A stretch of 64,000 bases of DNA from Aurantiochytrium sp. KH105 (Eukaryota > Sar > Bigyra > Thraustochytrida > Thraustochytriidae): NCBI GenBank assembly GCA_003116975.1, contig BGKB01000512.1:1-64000 (forward strand), given 5' to 3'. The translations under genes were made by a program, and so were the position numbers. Below are positions 29,191-39,099 of this stretch, in pieces. Within the stretch, counting starts at the first letter, position 1; every line of letters begins with the position of its first letter. A model generated the notes under the pieces. It was not told the DNA's origin. It was given only the letters and a program-made list of their open reading frames with translations, and ran no database searches.

Positions 29191-31620
29191 CTACGCAGCG
29201 CCTCCAGCAAAAAAATCGCGGAGGTCCTGGAGCGAATAATTCTCGAGGATACGCGACAAGGCGGCATGCACGTGCGGGCTGCGCACATCGCGACCGGCAA
29301 ACTTTTGCACGTCTACATACAGGTCTGAGACCACGCCATGCAGCGCTTGAAGCGTGAGCTTGGCTTGTGTGAGTTGCGCAGCGTCCGAAGCGCCGGGCGC
29401 GGCCAAGAGACTTCGATGCTCGGGGGCCAGAAAAGCGCCATTTGCGGACCCGTCAGCATCGCTGCAAATTTCGCGCAGCGCATCCACAAGAAGGTCGCGG
29501 CTGGCGAGAGCAGAGAATTGGACGAGCTTGGCGTCGAGTCGATGTTGCAAAAAATATGGAACCGTGTCTGGTCTAATGTTGAAGCGCATGGCGACGTTGG
29601 CTTTGCGACGGTTGGCCTCTGCGGTGATGACTTCTCGCGCAATTGCGATTGCAGACACAGAGTCGGACTCGATTTTCACGAGGCCACTACGGTATCGTAC
29701 GATGAGCACGCTGTCCACGAGTGTGCTACGATAGTACAGAGATGCAGTGGGAGGCTCGTCTTGAGGCATGCCGCGGTCGGACGCGCTACCTCCATCTGGG
29801 CTCGACTCCTTCTCCTCGCTGTTGTTGTTGTTGTTGTTGTTGTTTTGGCTGCTGTTGCTGCAATTACTGTCCGAACGGCTCGACGACATGGTCGCGGCGT
29901 CTGACGTCTCACTCAGGCTTGGTACGGTGGCGGGTACATCCGGTAGACAAGATTGGATCCAGTCGTGTGCTTGATGCAAGGAAAAAGACCCCGAGAAGCT
30001 AACGTTGCTGAGAGGCACGCGGTCCACATTTGCGATGGCATCGCAGCGCTGATGCAGAGAGAGAGGTTTGACGTCGACTGTGAGCTGGCGCCCTAGAGGC
30101 GGGGAGGTGGCTGCAACAACGGTGACCCGGAGTTGGCCATGCTGACCCTCGAGGGTCCCGATGCGAATTTCAACACGCTTGCAAGGTTCCTGAGGGCGAA
30201 ATACGGCGTGCAGGCCTTGGGCAGACTCTGTTTTCGTAATGACCATGCTCTGCGCGCCACGTCCAGCATCGCTGGCGGTAGCTTCCTCGGCGTCGAGGAG
30301 ACGAATGGGAAGGTCCGAGTGCAAGACGACGAGCGACATGGGCACGGCCATTTGCAGAGCAAGAACGTGATACCCTTTGCGGGGCAGCAAGTCGAAGCGC
30401 TGGCTCACCTGGAGCTGCTCAAAGTTGATGCCGCCTCGCTGCTCGGTGCGCAGTTCATTCTTCCCGCTGACCTTGAGCAACTTGGCGCGCGTGGCGTCAA
30501 TTTGCTTTTGAACTGCCTTGAGGTCGCTACGGAGCTGCGCAGTTCTACCTTCAACATCAATGTCAGCCTTTGTCCTTCCTTGCTTGTCGCCAACTTCGGC
30601 GGCGTCGAGGGCCTCGGAGCTGAAGCTAATGATGTTACCCGAGTATGTGCAGAGAACAACCTCATCAAAGCCCGGCGTGCTGACGACACCGGCTTGCACA
30701 GAGCGGACGCTTTCGTCGACGAAGCGCTCAAATTGCAGCGAAGCAAGACCGGGCGCGCTGCGGGCGTGCTTGGACTCGCTGTTGGAAGACATCAAGCCGC
30801 TGCCTTCCTCTTGGAGCCTATAGACCTGAAGGCGGCCGTCATCGCGGCCAACGATGATGTCGGGCACATCGTCCTTGCTGAGGTCGTGGGTGGCAATGCA
30901 GTTGATGCCGCCGTCGCCTTGGGATTCCCAAATACGTCGGAGTTCGGGATTTTGAGCCTTGGTGTCGGCCTGCAAGAGGCCGAGACTTCCGGTGGAGGTG
31001 CCGTAAACAAAGAGGTTGTCGGATCCATCGCGAGCGTGCAATTCTTTGAGACTGGTGGGCGCCCCTGTCGTGGCGAGCGTGGCGCCGATGTTGCCGCGAC
31101 GGACGGCTCGAATCTGGTGGCCTTGTCCGCCGACAAGAGCAGTATGTTCGCCGTTATTGTTGGGTGCAGCGACGGCGAGGCTCGTGACGGCATCTAAGCT
31201 CATGTAGTCGAGCTCGCGTTCGCGCTGAAAGGCGGTATAGGTGTGGTCGCCGCTGGCCCAAAAGGTGTCATCATCGCCGGCGACGAGGCACTGCATTGCC
31301 TCAGAGAGTTTGGTCTCGAACCTTTGGGCGACCTTGCCCTTGCGGTTTAGCCCATGGACGTTTCGACCTTCGGCGGCGAAGACGGTGTCGCCTTTGGGAG
31401 CGAGCGCGAGTGCCGCGATGGCATTCCCGCCGTCCGCCACTCTCGTTTTGTAGACGGCCGTTGTTTCTCCGCGTTTGGACTGCAGGCAGGTCACGAAGCC
31501 CGCGTTGTCGCCGACGACGACCTTTTGCCTCCGGCTTTTGCTCCCGAACGGCAGGACTTTGAGCGTGTCCACGCCCGAGACGGGTCCCACGGTGGCGAGG
31601 TCGCTCCTGCTGAGCTCCAT
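29191..31620 (-). CDS. BBS7: Bardet-Biedl syndrome 7 protein (BBSome subunit)
   Basis: 809 aa. The ATG at 31620 gives MELSRSDLATVGPVSG, aligned with the start of animal BBS7; the frame is open upstream to 31713, but that part is repeat-derived. Residues 1-310 form the beta-propeller (RRQKVVVGDNAGFVTCL, DDVPDIIVGRDDGRLQVY), followed by the coiled coil (LRSDLKAVQKQIDATRAKLL). Then come the GAE-like and platform parts (RVEIRIGTLEGQHGQLRV, KPLSLHQRCDAI, NVSFSGSFSLHQAHDWIQSCLPDVP) and the C-terminal helices (LVDALREICSDAD, ILENYSLQDLRDFF). An Asn/Ser-rich insert with eight consecutive Asn sits near residue 615 and is absent from animal BBS7. The BBSome moves membrane proteins in cilia, so the organism has flagellate stages. 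One exon. Confidence 0.97.
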   Translation of the reverse strand: MELSRSDLATVGPVSGVDTLKVLPFGSKSRRQKVVVGDNAGFVTCLQSKRGETTAVYKTRVADGGNAIAALALAPKGDTVFAAEGRNVHGLNRKGKVAQRFETKLSEAMQCLVAGDDDTFWASGDHTYTAFQRERELDYMSLDAVTSLAVAAPNNNGEHTALVGGQGHQIRAVRRGNIGATLATTGAPTSLKELHARDGSDNLFVYGTSTGSLGLLQADTKAQNPELRRIWESQGDGGINCIATHDLSKDDVPDIIVGRDDGRLQVYRLQEEGSGLMSSNSESKHARSAPGLASLQFERFVDESVRSVQAGVVSTPGFDEVVLCTYSGNIISFSSEALDAAEVGDKQGRTKADIDVEGRTAQLRSDLKAVQKQIDATRAKLLKVSGKNELRTEQRGGINFEQLQVSQRFDLLPRKGYHVLALQMAVPMSLVVLHSDLPIRLLDAEEATASDAGRGAQSMVITKTESAQGLHAVFRPQEPCKRVEIRIGTLEGQHGQLRVTVVAATSPPLGRQLTVDVKPLSLHQRCDAIANVDRVPLSNVSFSGSFSLHQAHDWIQSCLPDVPATVPSLSETSDAATMSSSRSDSNCSNSSQNNNNNNNNSEEKESSPDGGSASDRGMPQDEPPTASLYYRSTLVDSVLIVRYRSGLVKIESDSVSAIAIAREVITAEANRRKANVAMRFNIRPDTVPYFLQHRLDAKLVQFSALASRDLLVDALREICSDADGSANGAFLAPEHRSLLAAPGASDAAQLTQAKLTLQALHGVVSDLYVDVQKFAGRDVRSPHVHAALSRILENYSLQDLRDFFAGGAA

Positions 31621-32610
31621 GGTGCGCTCGACTAGTTTCGCGCGCGGCGCGTGCGCAGACAGAGCACGCAGGCACGGCACGACGGGCACGCACGCACGCA
31701 CGCAGGCACGCACGCAGGCAGGCAGAACTGGGCTCTGCCTTCACGATTGACACGAACAAGCAAGCAAGGTGGCCGTTGACTTACCATCGCCCGGGCCTTT
31801 TTTTTTTTTTCTCGCCTGCTATTTTGGGTTGCGGAACATTTTGTCACGCCGTACAGTTTCATGTCTAGTGCGCAGTAGTCACACCATGGTCAGGTACGGG
31901 TTCGGGCCTCGATGCGGGTTCAAAAGGGAGCCTTGCTGGGTCCGCGACGAAGCGTAGGAGAGCCTCGCTCCGCTGCAGCTTTTGTATTCTCCGCGTCTTG
32001 ATGACGGCCGCGCAGAGAACCAGAAGCGGCTCCTGGCTGCCTCTCCTCTCCTCCCCGAGTCCTTTCGCGCAGCCCCGCGCCGCCACTTGCCCTGCACAAG
32101 TTATGGCCGATGGCGCCATGGCCCGTAATAAACCTTGCTTTATTTGTTTCCCAGGTGTTGCCACTGGGTCTTGTTCCGTACAGCGACTAATCTTCATATA
32201 TGGTATCCACATACAAGACCGCGAGGCGGAGAAGAAGAAAAAAAATAATGGAAAAAGAAAAGGGAGGAAGTGACGAAAGACCTTCTCCTGCACTGCTCTG
32301 CATCTGCGAGCAGGCTGCAGGCTGCACGCGGCCGCGCGCCCCGAGCCTCGCCGCCATCGCGGCGCGATCCTCGCCTGCTCTGACGCTGCCGGTCAGGCCG
32401 GTGCGAGAGCGCGCGCGAGTGGAGCAGGGAGGAGCTGGGCCTCGCTGTCCTTGGGCTTCGCGCGCTTGGTTCTATCTTTCTTTCTTTCTCCTCCAAATAT
32501 GCGCGGCCGTGCTGGACCGGACCGACGACGTATGCCTCTCTAGGCTGCGCCTACGCTAAACCCGCGCCGCTACTTTGGCACGCGACAGCGACCGGTGAGC
32601 CGGCCGGGCT

Positions 32611-32660
32611 CGCATCGCATCGCATCGCATCGCATCGCATCGCATCTCATCGCATCGCAT
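32611..32660 (+). repeat. (CGCAT)10 pentanucleotide array
   Basis: Ten 5-bp units, one of them changed (CTCAT). The array runs directly into a GTGCCC x4 hexamer repeat at 32666-32689. Confidence 0.92.
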
Positions 32661-32817
32661 GCAAGTGCCCGTGCCCGTGCCCGTGCCCGAGACCGTTGTC
32701 GCGACCGCTCCCGCCACCGCCGCGAACGCGTCGCCCGAGGAGAGAGGGGAACTCGTGCTCGCGCCACGCCTCGCGGCCGACTCGATCTTTTTGGTCGCGC
32801 GCTTCCAGCCCGCATGA
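32659..32817 (+). CDS. Possible small ORF or coding exon, unknown
   Basis: 52 codons: starts MQVPVPVPVPETVV, continues SPEERGELVLAPRLAADS and ends LVARFQPA. Nearly all third codon positions are G or C, as in the confirmed genes here. A donor-like GTGAGT starts 3 nt after the stop at 32820. No homology recognised; the N-terminus overlaps a tandem repeat, so chance is possible. Confidence 0.2.
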   Translation: MQVPVPVPVPETVVATAPATAANASPEERGELVLAPRLAADSIFLVARFQPA

Positions 32818-33096
32818 CGGTGAGTCTCACATCCCATCCAGCTGCCACTGCTGCTGCTGCCAATGCAGGCGCGCGGCCATGTGGCCGGCCCGGCCCGACT
32901 CGAAGTCGATCCGCTCCGACTCGCCGCGACCCGGCGCCTGCGTTCAACCTAACCTGGCTCTTCTTATCGCGCCGCCCCACTCAGCGCCGCCGCTGCGTTC
33001 GTGTCGGCAGCGAGTCAGCCCGCCAGTGCCGCTGACCAGGCGGCCGCAGCAGCATCATACTCTACACAACCACAAGTTCACATCCACGCTCCGCGG

Positions 33097-33138
33097 CCAT
33101 CCATCCATCCATCCATCCATCCATCCATCCATCCATCC
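33097..33138 (+). repeat. (CCAT)n tetranucleotide array
   Basis: About ten CCAT units, with a second short block at 33150-33162. Confidence 0.9.
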
Positions 33139-33670
33139 GCACCACCCCGTCCATCCATCCACCTTGACATCAACCAAGGTGCGACGGTCCAAGGCTAGCT
33201 CAGCCACCAAGATGCCTCCTCGCTCTCTTTCGCCCCACGCGATGCAATGCAATGCGATGCAGCGCGCTGCGATGCAATCTATCCCAGGGCCCTCCTCCGT
33301 TCGTTGCCTGTCGCTGCTTTCTCCCTTGCCCCGCCGCTTTCAGCTCGCGCACGCCGACTTTCTTTCTGCCTCCCCCTGTGCCCACACTCCCCCTCCTCGC
33401 CCGTGCTCGTCCTACACACGCAACGCCTGCCGCTCTACCGTACTACAAGACAGCGCAGAAACCACTAGGCAGCAGTGTCTGAAGCCATAAAGTTGACCCG
33501 CCCGCGGGACGCGAACGGCGGCCGCGTGATTGGAGCGGTCGATGGATCATTTTAAGCCAACTGCCGGTCGCAGTGGGTCGATCGATCGATCCATCGCCCG
33601 GACTGGATTGGGTCCCTCGCTGCCTCTGAGTCCCTCGCCAGGTCGCTGCCTGCGCCGCGCCAAGTCTTGC

Positions 33671-33735
33671 TTTGCTTTGCATTGCTTTGCTTTGCTTTGC
33701 TTTGCTTTGCTTTGCTTTGCTTTGCTTTGCTTTGC
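33671..33735 (+). repeat. (TTTGC)13 pentanucleotide array
   Basis: Thirteen units, one of them ATTGC. This is the longest pentamer array in the window. Confidence 0.95.
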
Positions 33736-34757
33736 TAGCTATGTTCGGGCTGCAACTCGCCTTGGACTACTAACAGTAAGCGCAACAAGTTGACTCGGCG
33801 CGGGGCTAACTACCTGTCCCGCGACCTTAACTACCAGGCCTCGCATTTGTCTCTGCTCTGTGTCTGTGCGTCTATCTACTCGTGAGTCCGTCTAGTCGAT
33901 ATCCTCGCTCACCACTGCAGGCCGCCTGCGCCTCGCGAAAGAACTCGCCGTCACGCCGCCGGCAGGCAGACACGGCGGCTGGGCCAGCGCAGCCTGCGGA
34001 GCAGACCGGCGACAGGGATATGAATGGCGCAGATCAGCCAGATGGCGGCGGCGGCAGCGGTGCGGAGCTCCTCCAAAGTTTGACCCAAATCAACCCGCTC
34101 CCACAGAGCACGACGCGGCGTAGGACCGACTATGCCGCGGCTAGGCTTGCAAACCCACACCATTCCCTCCACTTTCCCCACAGATACCTTCGGGCGGGCC
34201 CGTGACTCGCGCAAACCAGGGGGGGCGGGGGGCACCGCGATTCCCTCTTTCCCTCTTTCTTGATTTCTTGATTTCTTCTTTCTTTTCTTTCCTCTCTGTC
34301 CATCCAAGGCCCCGAGAGAGGGAGGCGGCCCGGCGCGGGAACTTCAAGAAGAACGGGGACGTTGCGCGACTGAGCCGCTGCGAGTGGCGAAAGTGGACGA
34401 TGCTGCAGCTAGCTGGCTGACCGCAGCTCCAGCTTGCCTCGGCTTCCAACTCCGGGGTGCGTTTGCTTCCGCTGCCTGGAGAAGCCCACCTGCTGCCAAC
34501 CATACCGCGCATACTTATACACAAACACAGAAGGAGGCAATGAAAGAAAGAAAGAAAAAGAAAAAAGAAAAAAGAAAGAACGGCCGCTCAGGACTCGGAG
34601 CTTGAGCAACGTCAAACTCGCAACCTCGTGCACAAGGCAGGCAGGACTCCCCTCCCGTGCACCCGGGACAGTCTGCAACTCGTGCCTCGCGTCGCTCGAT
34701 CGGTCGGCCGTTCACGCACGCACGCACGCACGCAAGCTCGCAAAGGAGAAAGGGACG

Positions 34758-35504
34758 ATGGATCTTGGTAGAGCGGACGAGGAGGCGAGGAAAGGCCTGC
34801 TCGAAACAACGGGTGCTGCTGCGGCCGGCAGCGCCTACGCGGCGGCGGAGGAGCCCAGAGTGAACAATGCCGGCGTGACCAAGTTCCCCTTCTTGCTGGG
34901 CAACTTGCGGCAGACAGTGGCTGGTCTCCTGGTCTCGAGCATTGTCGGCGTCATCGTCGGCCTTGTCCTCGTCTTTCTCGAGGATGTCATCTTTGTCGCC
35001 ACGGGCGCTCTTCGGCCAGAGGACGGAACCACCATGATGCGACGCGTCTTCTCGTCCCTGCCGCTCCTGTGCGCCTTCATCTTTGCCTTCGACTGCCTCA
35101 TGGGTATTCTGGTCATCAAATTCCCGCCAGTTCTCGAGCTCGACCTCACCTCTGCGGAGCAGCCGTCTCTGCGCATCCGAATGGGCGGTGTCCTCTCCAT
35201 CTTTCACGTCAGCAACTTTCGGTCGGAGACAACCACGGTGCGGATCATTCGTCTCAGCAAACTGCAGTCCTTTTTCATTGGCAACTTTTCAATGGCGTCC
35301 GATGTCGAAGGCGGCGATGCGGCCCTCTATTGCGTCGAGCTCCGGCAAAAGGGCTGGAGCTGCAGCAGCCTCTGCGATTCGCACACCCGATTCGTGCTTC
35401 GCGACACGAACGCCTTCCTCGAGGCTTGCCGCAAGCTCAACATTCCCGTCGCAGGCGCTGAGGAGCACGTTATTGCCGATAACAGCATCCTTGGCAGTGT
35501 CTAA
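34758..35504 (+). CDS. Two-TM membrane protein of unknown function
   Basis: 248 aa from ATG 34758 (GACGATGGAT context). The frame extends upstream to 34434, but that part is repeat-derived. A polar N-terminus of about 50 residues is followed by two hydrophobic segments (VAGLLVSSIVGVIVGLVLVFL, about 55-75, and LPLLCAFIFAFDCLMGILVI, about 100-119). The C-terminal 125 residues are strand-rich and soluble (LRIRMGGVLSIFHVSNF, TTTVRIIRLSKLQSFFIGNF, FVLRDTNAFLEACRKLNIP). A membrane protein with a cytosolic PH/GRAM-like domain fits this layout, but I recognise no family. GC3 is high throughout, so it is real coding sequence. Confidence 0.75.
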   Translation: MDLGRADEEARKGLLETTGAAAAGSAYAAAEEPRVNNAGVTKFPFLLGNLRQTVAGLLVSSIVGVIVGLVLVFLEDVIFVATGALRPEDGTTMMRRVFSSLPLLCAFIFAFDCLMGILVIKFPPVLELDLTSAEQPSLRIRMGGVLSIFHVSNFRSETTTVRIIRLSKLQSFFIGNFSMASDVEGGDAALYCVELRQKGWSCSSLCDSHTRFVLRDTNAFLEACRKLNIPVAGAEEHVIADNSILGSV

Positions 35505-36176
35505 TGCAAAGCCGACGGATCGAAAGACAGGTGAATTGCTAGTTGGGTGAGTTGGTCGTTGGGCCCGTCGAAGCCTGTCTGTCTGCCTGTCTACCAGCTA
35601 TTATCTTCCAGACGTGGTCCATCTAGTATGTACACATACATTCATCCATTCCACCAACCAACCAATCAATCAACCAACCAACCCAGCCAAACACAAAACC
35701 GCGACACACTGATAGAAAAGACTCTGTTTCAATATCTCACACATACACACCACCTATCCCATCCGGCCCTCTTCTAAAAGTTTGTTCGTCTCTATTGCAG
35801 GTTCTTGTTCTCAACGCTGATAACAAGCCTCGCAACCCTCTTATCTATTCCTCCCGTATTGTACGATGCACTACGGATAACACAATAAAAACAAATACAC
35901 GTAGTGAGCAACAGCTTTGGGGGGATCACCCTGGTTTTGGAAAGTGTCCCTTTCTTCAATTTGAGCTTTCTAAAAATGTAAAGGCTATGACTCACCCTCT
36001 TCCGTGCTTGCCAGTCTTTCACAAGCTCTGCTACCATGATCGCTCAACATTTGTCTTCTCTGGCGCGCGTTGCCGGAGATGTCCAACTGTACCGTGCTCG
36101 CCTTCTTGAACCTCAAACACAGCTGATAAAGGCGGCAGCAGCAGCAAGCAGAATGTGGACGAAGCCAAAAGAGAAA
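35505..36176. other. Intergenic, 5' flank of the CS-domain gene
   Basis: 672 bp with CAACCAAC-type repeats near 35657-35690 and AT-rich sequence. The frame of the next gene is open from an upstream ATG at 36036, so the last 141 bp could be coding. Confidence 0.5.
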
Positions 36177-36977
36177 ATGGTTGACTACTCAAAGTGGGAC
36201 AAGCTCGAGCTCGACAGCGATGACAGCGACGACGGCGGCGGCGGCAACGCATCATCGTATCCCGCAAATGGCGCCGCCCCGCGCGTCACAAGGCTTCAAG
36301 GCCCGTCGTCAGTCACCATTGAAAACGCAGGCCACGAACCCGTTCTGAGCATCCATGGCGCCACCACCTCCAAAACCACGGCTGCCAACCAAGCTGCGCC
36401 TAGCCGTGCTGCTGCTTCAACGACGCGAGCAACGCAAGCTCTTACGAAGAACGGCGCTCGCGAAGTCACCTTTGCCTGGGCCCAGGACGAGCGCCACGTT
36501 CATATTCACCTCTTTCTGCCCGCCGGGGCGCGTGCCAAAGACGTCGCCGTCTCGCTCTCGCCGAACGGCGAGCTACGTGTTCGCTATTGCAGCAAAAGTC
36601 TCTGCTGTCGCAAGCTCGCAGGTGATGTCTGGGGCGCTGCCCCGCGTCAACCCGCGCCTCTCGCTAGCAGCAAAAAGAACGAGGACCAAGACCTCGACAT
36701 GGACTGGGAGCTTCAAGACCTCCCGCCGTCAATGCGTCCGGAAAACGATGAATTCGCACGATGCGTGAGCATCAGTCTGACAAAGTTTACGGGGTCCAAT
36801 CTTTTGCGGACCATCTGGTGGTCTCGCGCCTTTGAGGGCGGCGACGAGAAGGATGTCGACCTCAACGAAATCGCGCAAAGCACGGGCAGCGGCGGCGGAC
36901 AGGCATTCGCAAAGGCATGGCGCGAGGCCCAAGACGCTTTTCGCGCAAAAGTGAAGGCAGACCGAGACAACGAGTGA
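36177..36977 (+). CDS. CS (p23/NudC-like)-domain protein with a Cdc37-like N-terminus
   Basis: 266 aa from ATG 36177; an in-frame ATG at 36036 would add 47 residues. I prefer 36177 because MVDYSKWDKLELDSDDSDD matches the invariant start of the Hsp90 co-chaperone Cdc37 (MxDYSxWDxIELSDD), including the acidic Ser site that CK2 phosphorylates there. A low-complexity linker follows. Residues about 120-185 read as a CS domain (REVTFAWAQDERHVHIHLFLP, KDVAVSLSPNGELRVRY). The C-terminal half ends in ISLTKFTGSNLLRTIWWSRAFEGGDEKDVDLNEI, a block that resembles the conserved tail of CS co-chaperones. A cytosolic Hsp90-linked role is inferred. It converges on the CoA-transferase gene with only 81 bp between stops. 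Confidence 0.72.
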   Translation: MVDYSKWDKLELDSDDSDDGGGGNASSYPANGAAPRVTRLQGPSSVTIENAGHEPVLSIHGATTSKTTAANQAAPSRAAASTTRATQALTKNGAREVTFAWAQDERHVHIHLFLPAGARAKDVAVSLSPNGELRVRYCSKSLCCRKLAGDVWGAAPRQPAPLASSKKNEDQDLDMDWELQDLPPSMRPENDEFARCVSISLTKFTGSNLLRTIWWSRAFEGGDEKDVDLNEIAQSTGSGGGQAFAKAWREAQDAFRAKVKADRDNE

Positions 36978-37058
36978 ACATCCAGGAGCTCTCTTCTTAT
37001 TTTCTTGTTTATCCCCTACTCTCATCTGCAGTCGCGAATGAGTCATGCAAACGAACTT

Positions 37059-38393
37059 CTACAATTGGCTAATCTCCTCGCGAATGATCTCATCATGCTC
37101 ACCAAGCCGAGGAACATCGCGAAGCGATGGTGGCGACGGCTGCACTGCCGGGGCCGGAACCTCAATGCTTTTCCCCTGCTCTGTCTTGTACTCGACTGTC
37201 CGCAACTGCGGATGCTCTACAAGACCCTTGACAGAATTGAGTTCCCCAAACGCAATGCCCGCCGAGAGCAAAAGCGCAGTCAGGTCGTCAGCCTTTTGTT
37301 TGCCAAAGGCTTCCTGTACGATGGCGTCGAGCGCTGGCCGGTTGACCACACGGTCCGTTGCCGTCGAAAACCTCGAGTCCGTCGCCAACGCAGCGTCACC
37401 GAGCACCTTGGCGCACAGGTTAACCCATTCGCGCTCGTTCTGAATCGAAATGAGGATCTTGCGCTCATCCATCGCCGTGAACGCGCCATAAGGTGCAATG
37501 CTGGGATGCTTGAGGCCCACGCGTTTCACCACATTGTCACTGTACTTTGTTTGAATAAAGGGGACATTCATAATCTCTGCCATGGTGTCGAACATTGAAA
37601 CTTTGTAGCCCGATCCTTTGCCCGTGCGTTCCCGCTCGTACAGGCCCTGAAGAATAGCTGCGTAACCGTTCATCCCCGTCGTAATATCGCAAATACTAAC
37701 CCCCACGCGCCCGGGTTCCTCGGGCGAACCCGTCACTGTGTTCCGAAAAGAAAAATTCCCAATCGCAATGTGAACCGTCAGTACTTTTGCATTGCAAACT
37801 CGAGTGTCCATCTCCCACCACGTTTTGGGCATCTCTTTCCCCTTTCCTCTTCCCCTCTTCGTTATCGCTTGAGTCCGTCGGTCGCCGCAGCCTCCGTCCT
37901 AAGCTTTCTTTTTTCACGTACCATCGCAGAGACCAGCCTCGGCGGCGACAAGAAGATCATACGCCTTGTAGGAGCTGCGCGGACCCTCGTCGCCGTATCC
38001 GGAAATATCGAGTGTAATGAGCCGAGGGTTGAGTTCGCGCAGGTACTCGCTGCCAAAACCTGCGCGCTCTGCAGCGCCGGGCGCCAAGTTTTGCACAAAG
38101 ACGTCGGCCTTGTTGGTGATGAGCTTTTGCAGCGCTTCGCGGTCGCCATCGGCTTTGATATCCGCCGTGAAGGACTCCTTGCCACGGTTCAGCCACGCAA
38201 AGTAGCTGCTCGCCCCCGACGCGTTACGGTCGTACTGCCGCGCAAAGTCTCCCGCGGGCCTTCGTTCGACCTTGATGACCCTCGCGCCCTGGTCCGCCAG
38301 CTTGCTCGTGCAGAACGGCGCCGCCACCGCTTGCTCGAGCGACACGACCACAAGGCCTCCCAAGAGTCTGCGCGTCGCCGTTGCCGTCGCCAT
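37059..38393 (-). CDS. Class III (CaiB/BaiF) CoA-transferase (two exons)
   Basis: Exons 38393..37922 and 37735..37059 give 382 aa. Exon 1 (MATATATRRLLGGL) has VVSLEQAVAAPFCTSKLADQG, the nucleotide-fold KVERRPAGDFAR, and NPRLITLDISGYGDEGP with YKAYDLLVAAEAGL. The donor is GTACGT at 37921 and the acceptor CACAG at 37736. Splicing restores GLCDVTGSPEEPGRVGVSICD. D174 in VSICDITTGMNGY is the catalytic Asp of the family. The family moves CoA between carboxylic acids (succinyl-CoA:glutarate CoA-transferase, formyl-CoA transferase, bile-acid and racemase relatives); the substrate is not fixed by sequence alone. Single-domain size and bacterial-like sequence fit the mitochondrial SUGCT-type group. 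Confidence 0.92.
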
Positions 38394-39099
38394 CTCCGTT
38401 TCCTCGCGAGTCTTCTCTCCTTTGGAGCTTGCGCACGAGATCTTGTCGTGCGTCTGGGATTTGGTTGACCCCAGGTTCAATCGATCCTATTTGGCTTGTC
38501 TTGAAGACGCGGTATGAGCTTGAAGAGGCTCGAAGAAGAAAAAAACACTCTGCCAGTCGCTGCCAGCTGGAGACATCAGACGAGCCGTCGGAGGAGCCTT
38601 TTTGGCGTAGCCAGCGTTTCTTTTCCAATTTTTATAAGAGCGATTGAAGGCCTGCTGGCTGAATCGATCGATTGATCAATCGCTGGATCGATTGATTCAT
38701 TGACTGATTGATCAAGCTCGGCGCGAAAAGAAAACGTAAACTTCAATGTCAACATCGCGGCTGCGTGTGTATAGGAGAGGAGACAAACTCGTGTTTGGTC
38801 TCCTGCACGTCGGAGACCAAGCCAGCTCGCCTCGCGCGCGCGGCGAGCAGCGAGACTCGGGGTCCTGTGGCGAGCGCGCCGAGACCCTCTTTCTCTTTCG
38901 TCGTGCTTCTCTATCCGGCGTCCGGTGAACGCCGCCGACCCAGAGACAGCGTCGGCGTACGAGATCGGAGCTGGCGACAAGAGAGAGCGCTCGGGCGAGC
39001 ACGAACGTCCGCGCACGAACAGCGCTCGCTCGCCAGCTCGCTCGGCCGGCCGGCCGGCCGCCCGTGCTTGCCTTGAGATATACTTGCTTGCTTGTCAGC
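38394..39099. other. Divergent intergenic region
   Basis: 706 bp between the CoA-transferase and DUF707 genes. It has ATCGATTGATCAATCG-type degenerate repeats (38662-38718) and a GCCGGCCGGCCG run near 39048. No gene. Confidence 0.5.

Larger units (their letters stand above)
31621..34757. other. 3.1-kb repeat-rich intergenic region
   Basis: Between divergent BBS7 and the gene at 34758. It contains ACGC/AGGC repeats (31688-31722), an oligo-T run at 31799-31810 and the arrays listed separately. Frames are short and repeat-driven, except a 52-codon high-GC3 frame at 32659-32817 (see findings). Possible remnants or undetected multi-exon genes cannot be excluded. Confidence 0.4.
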
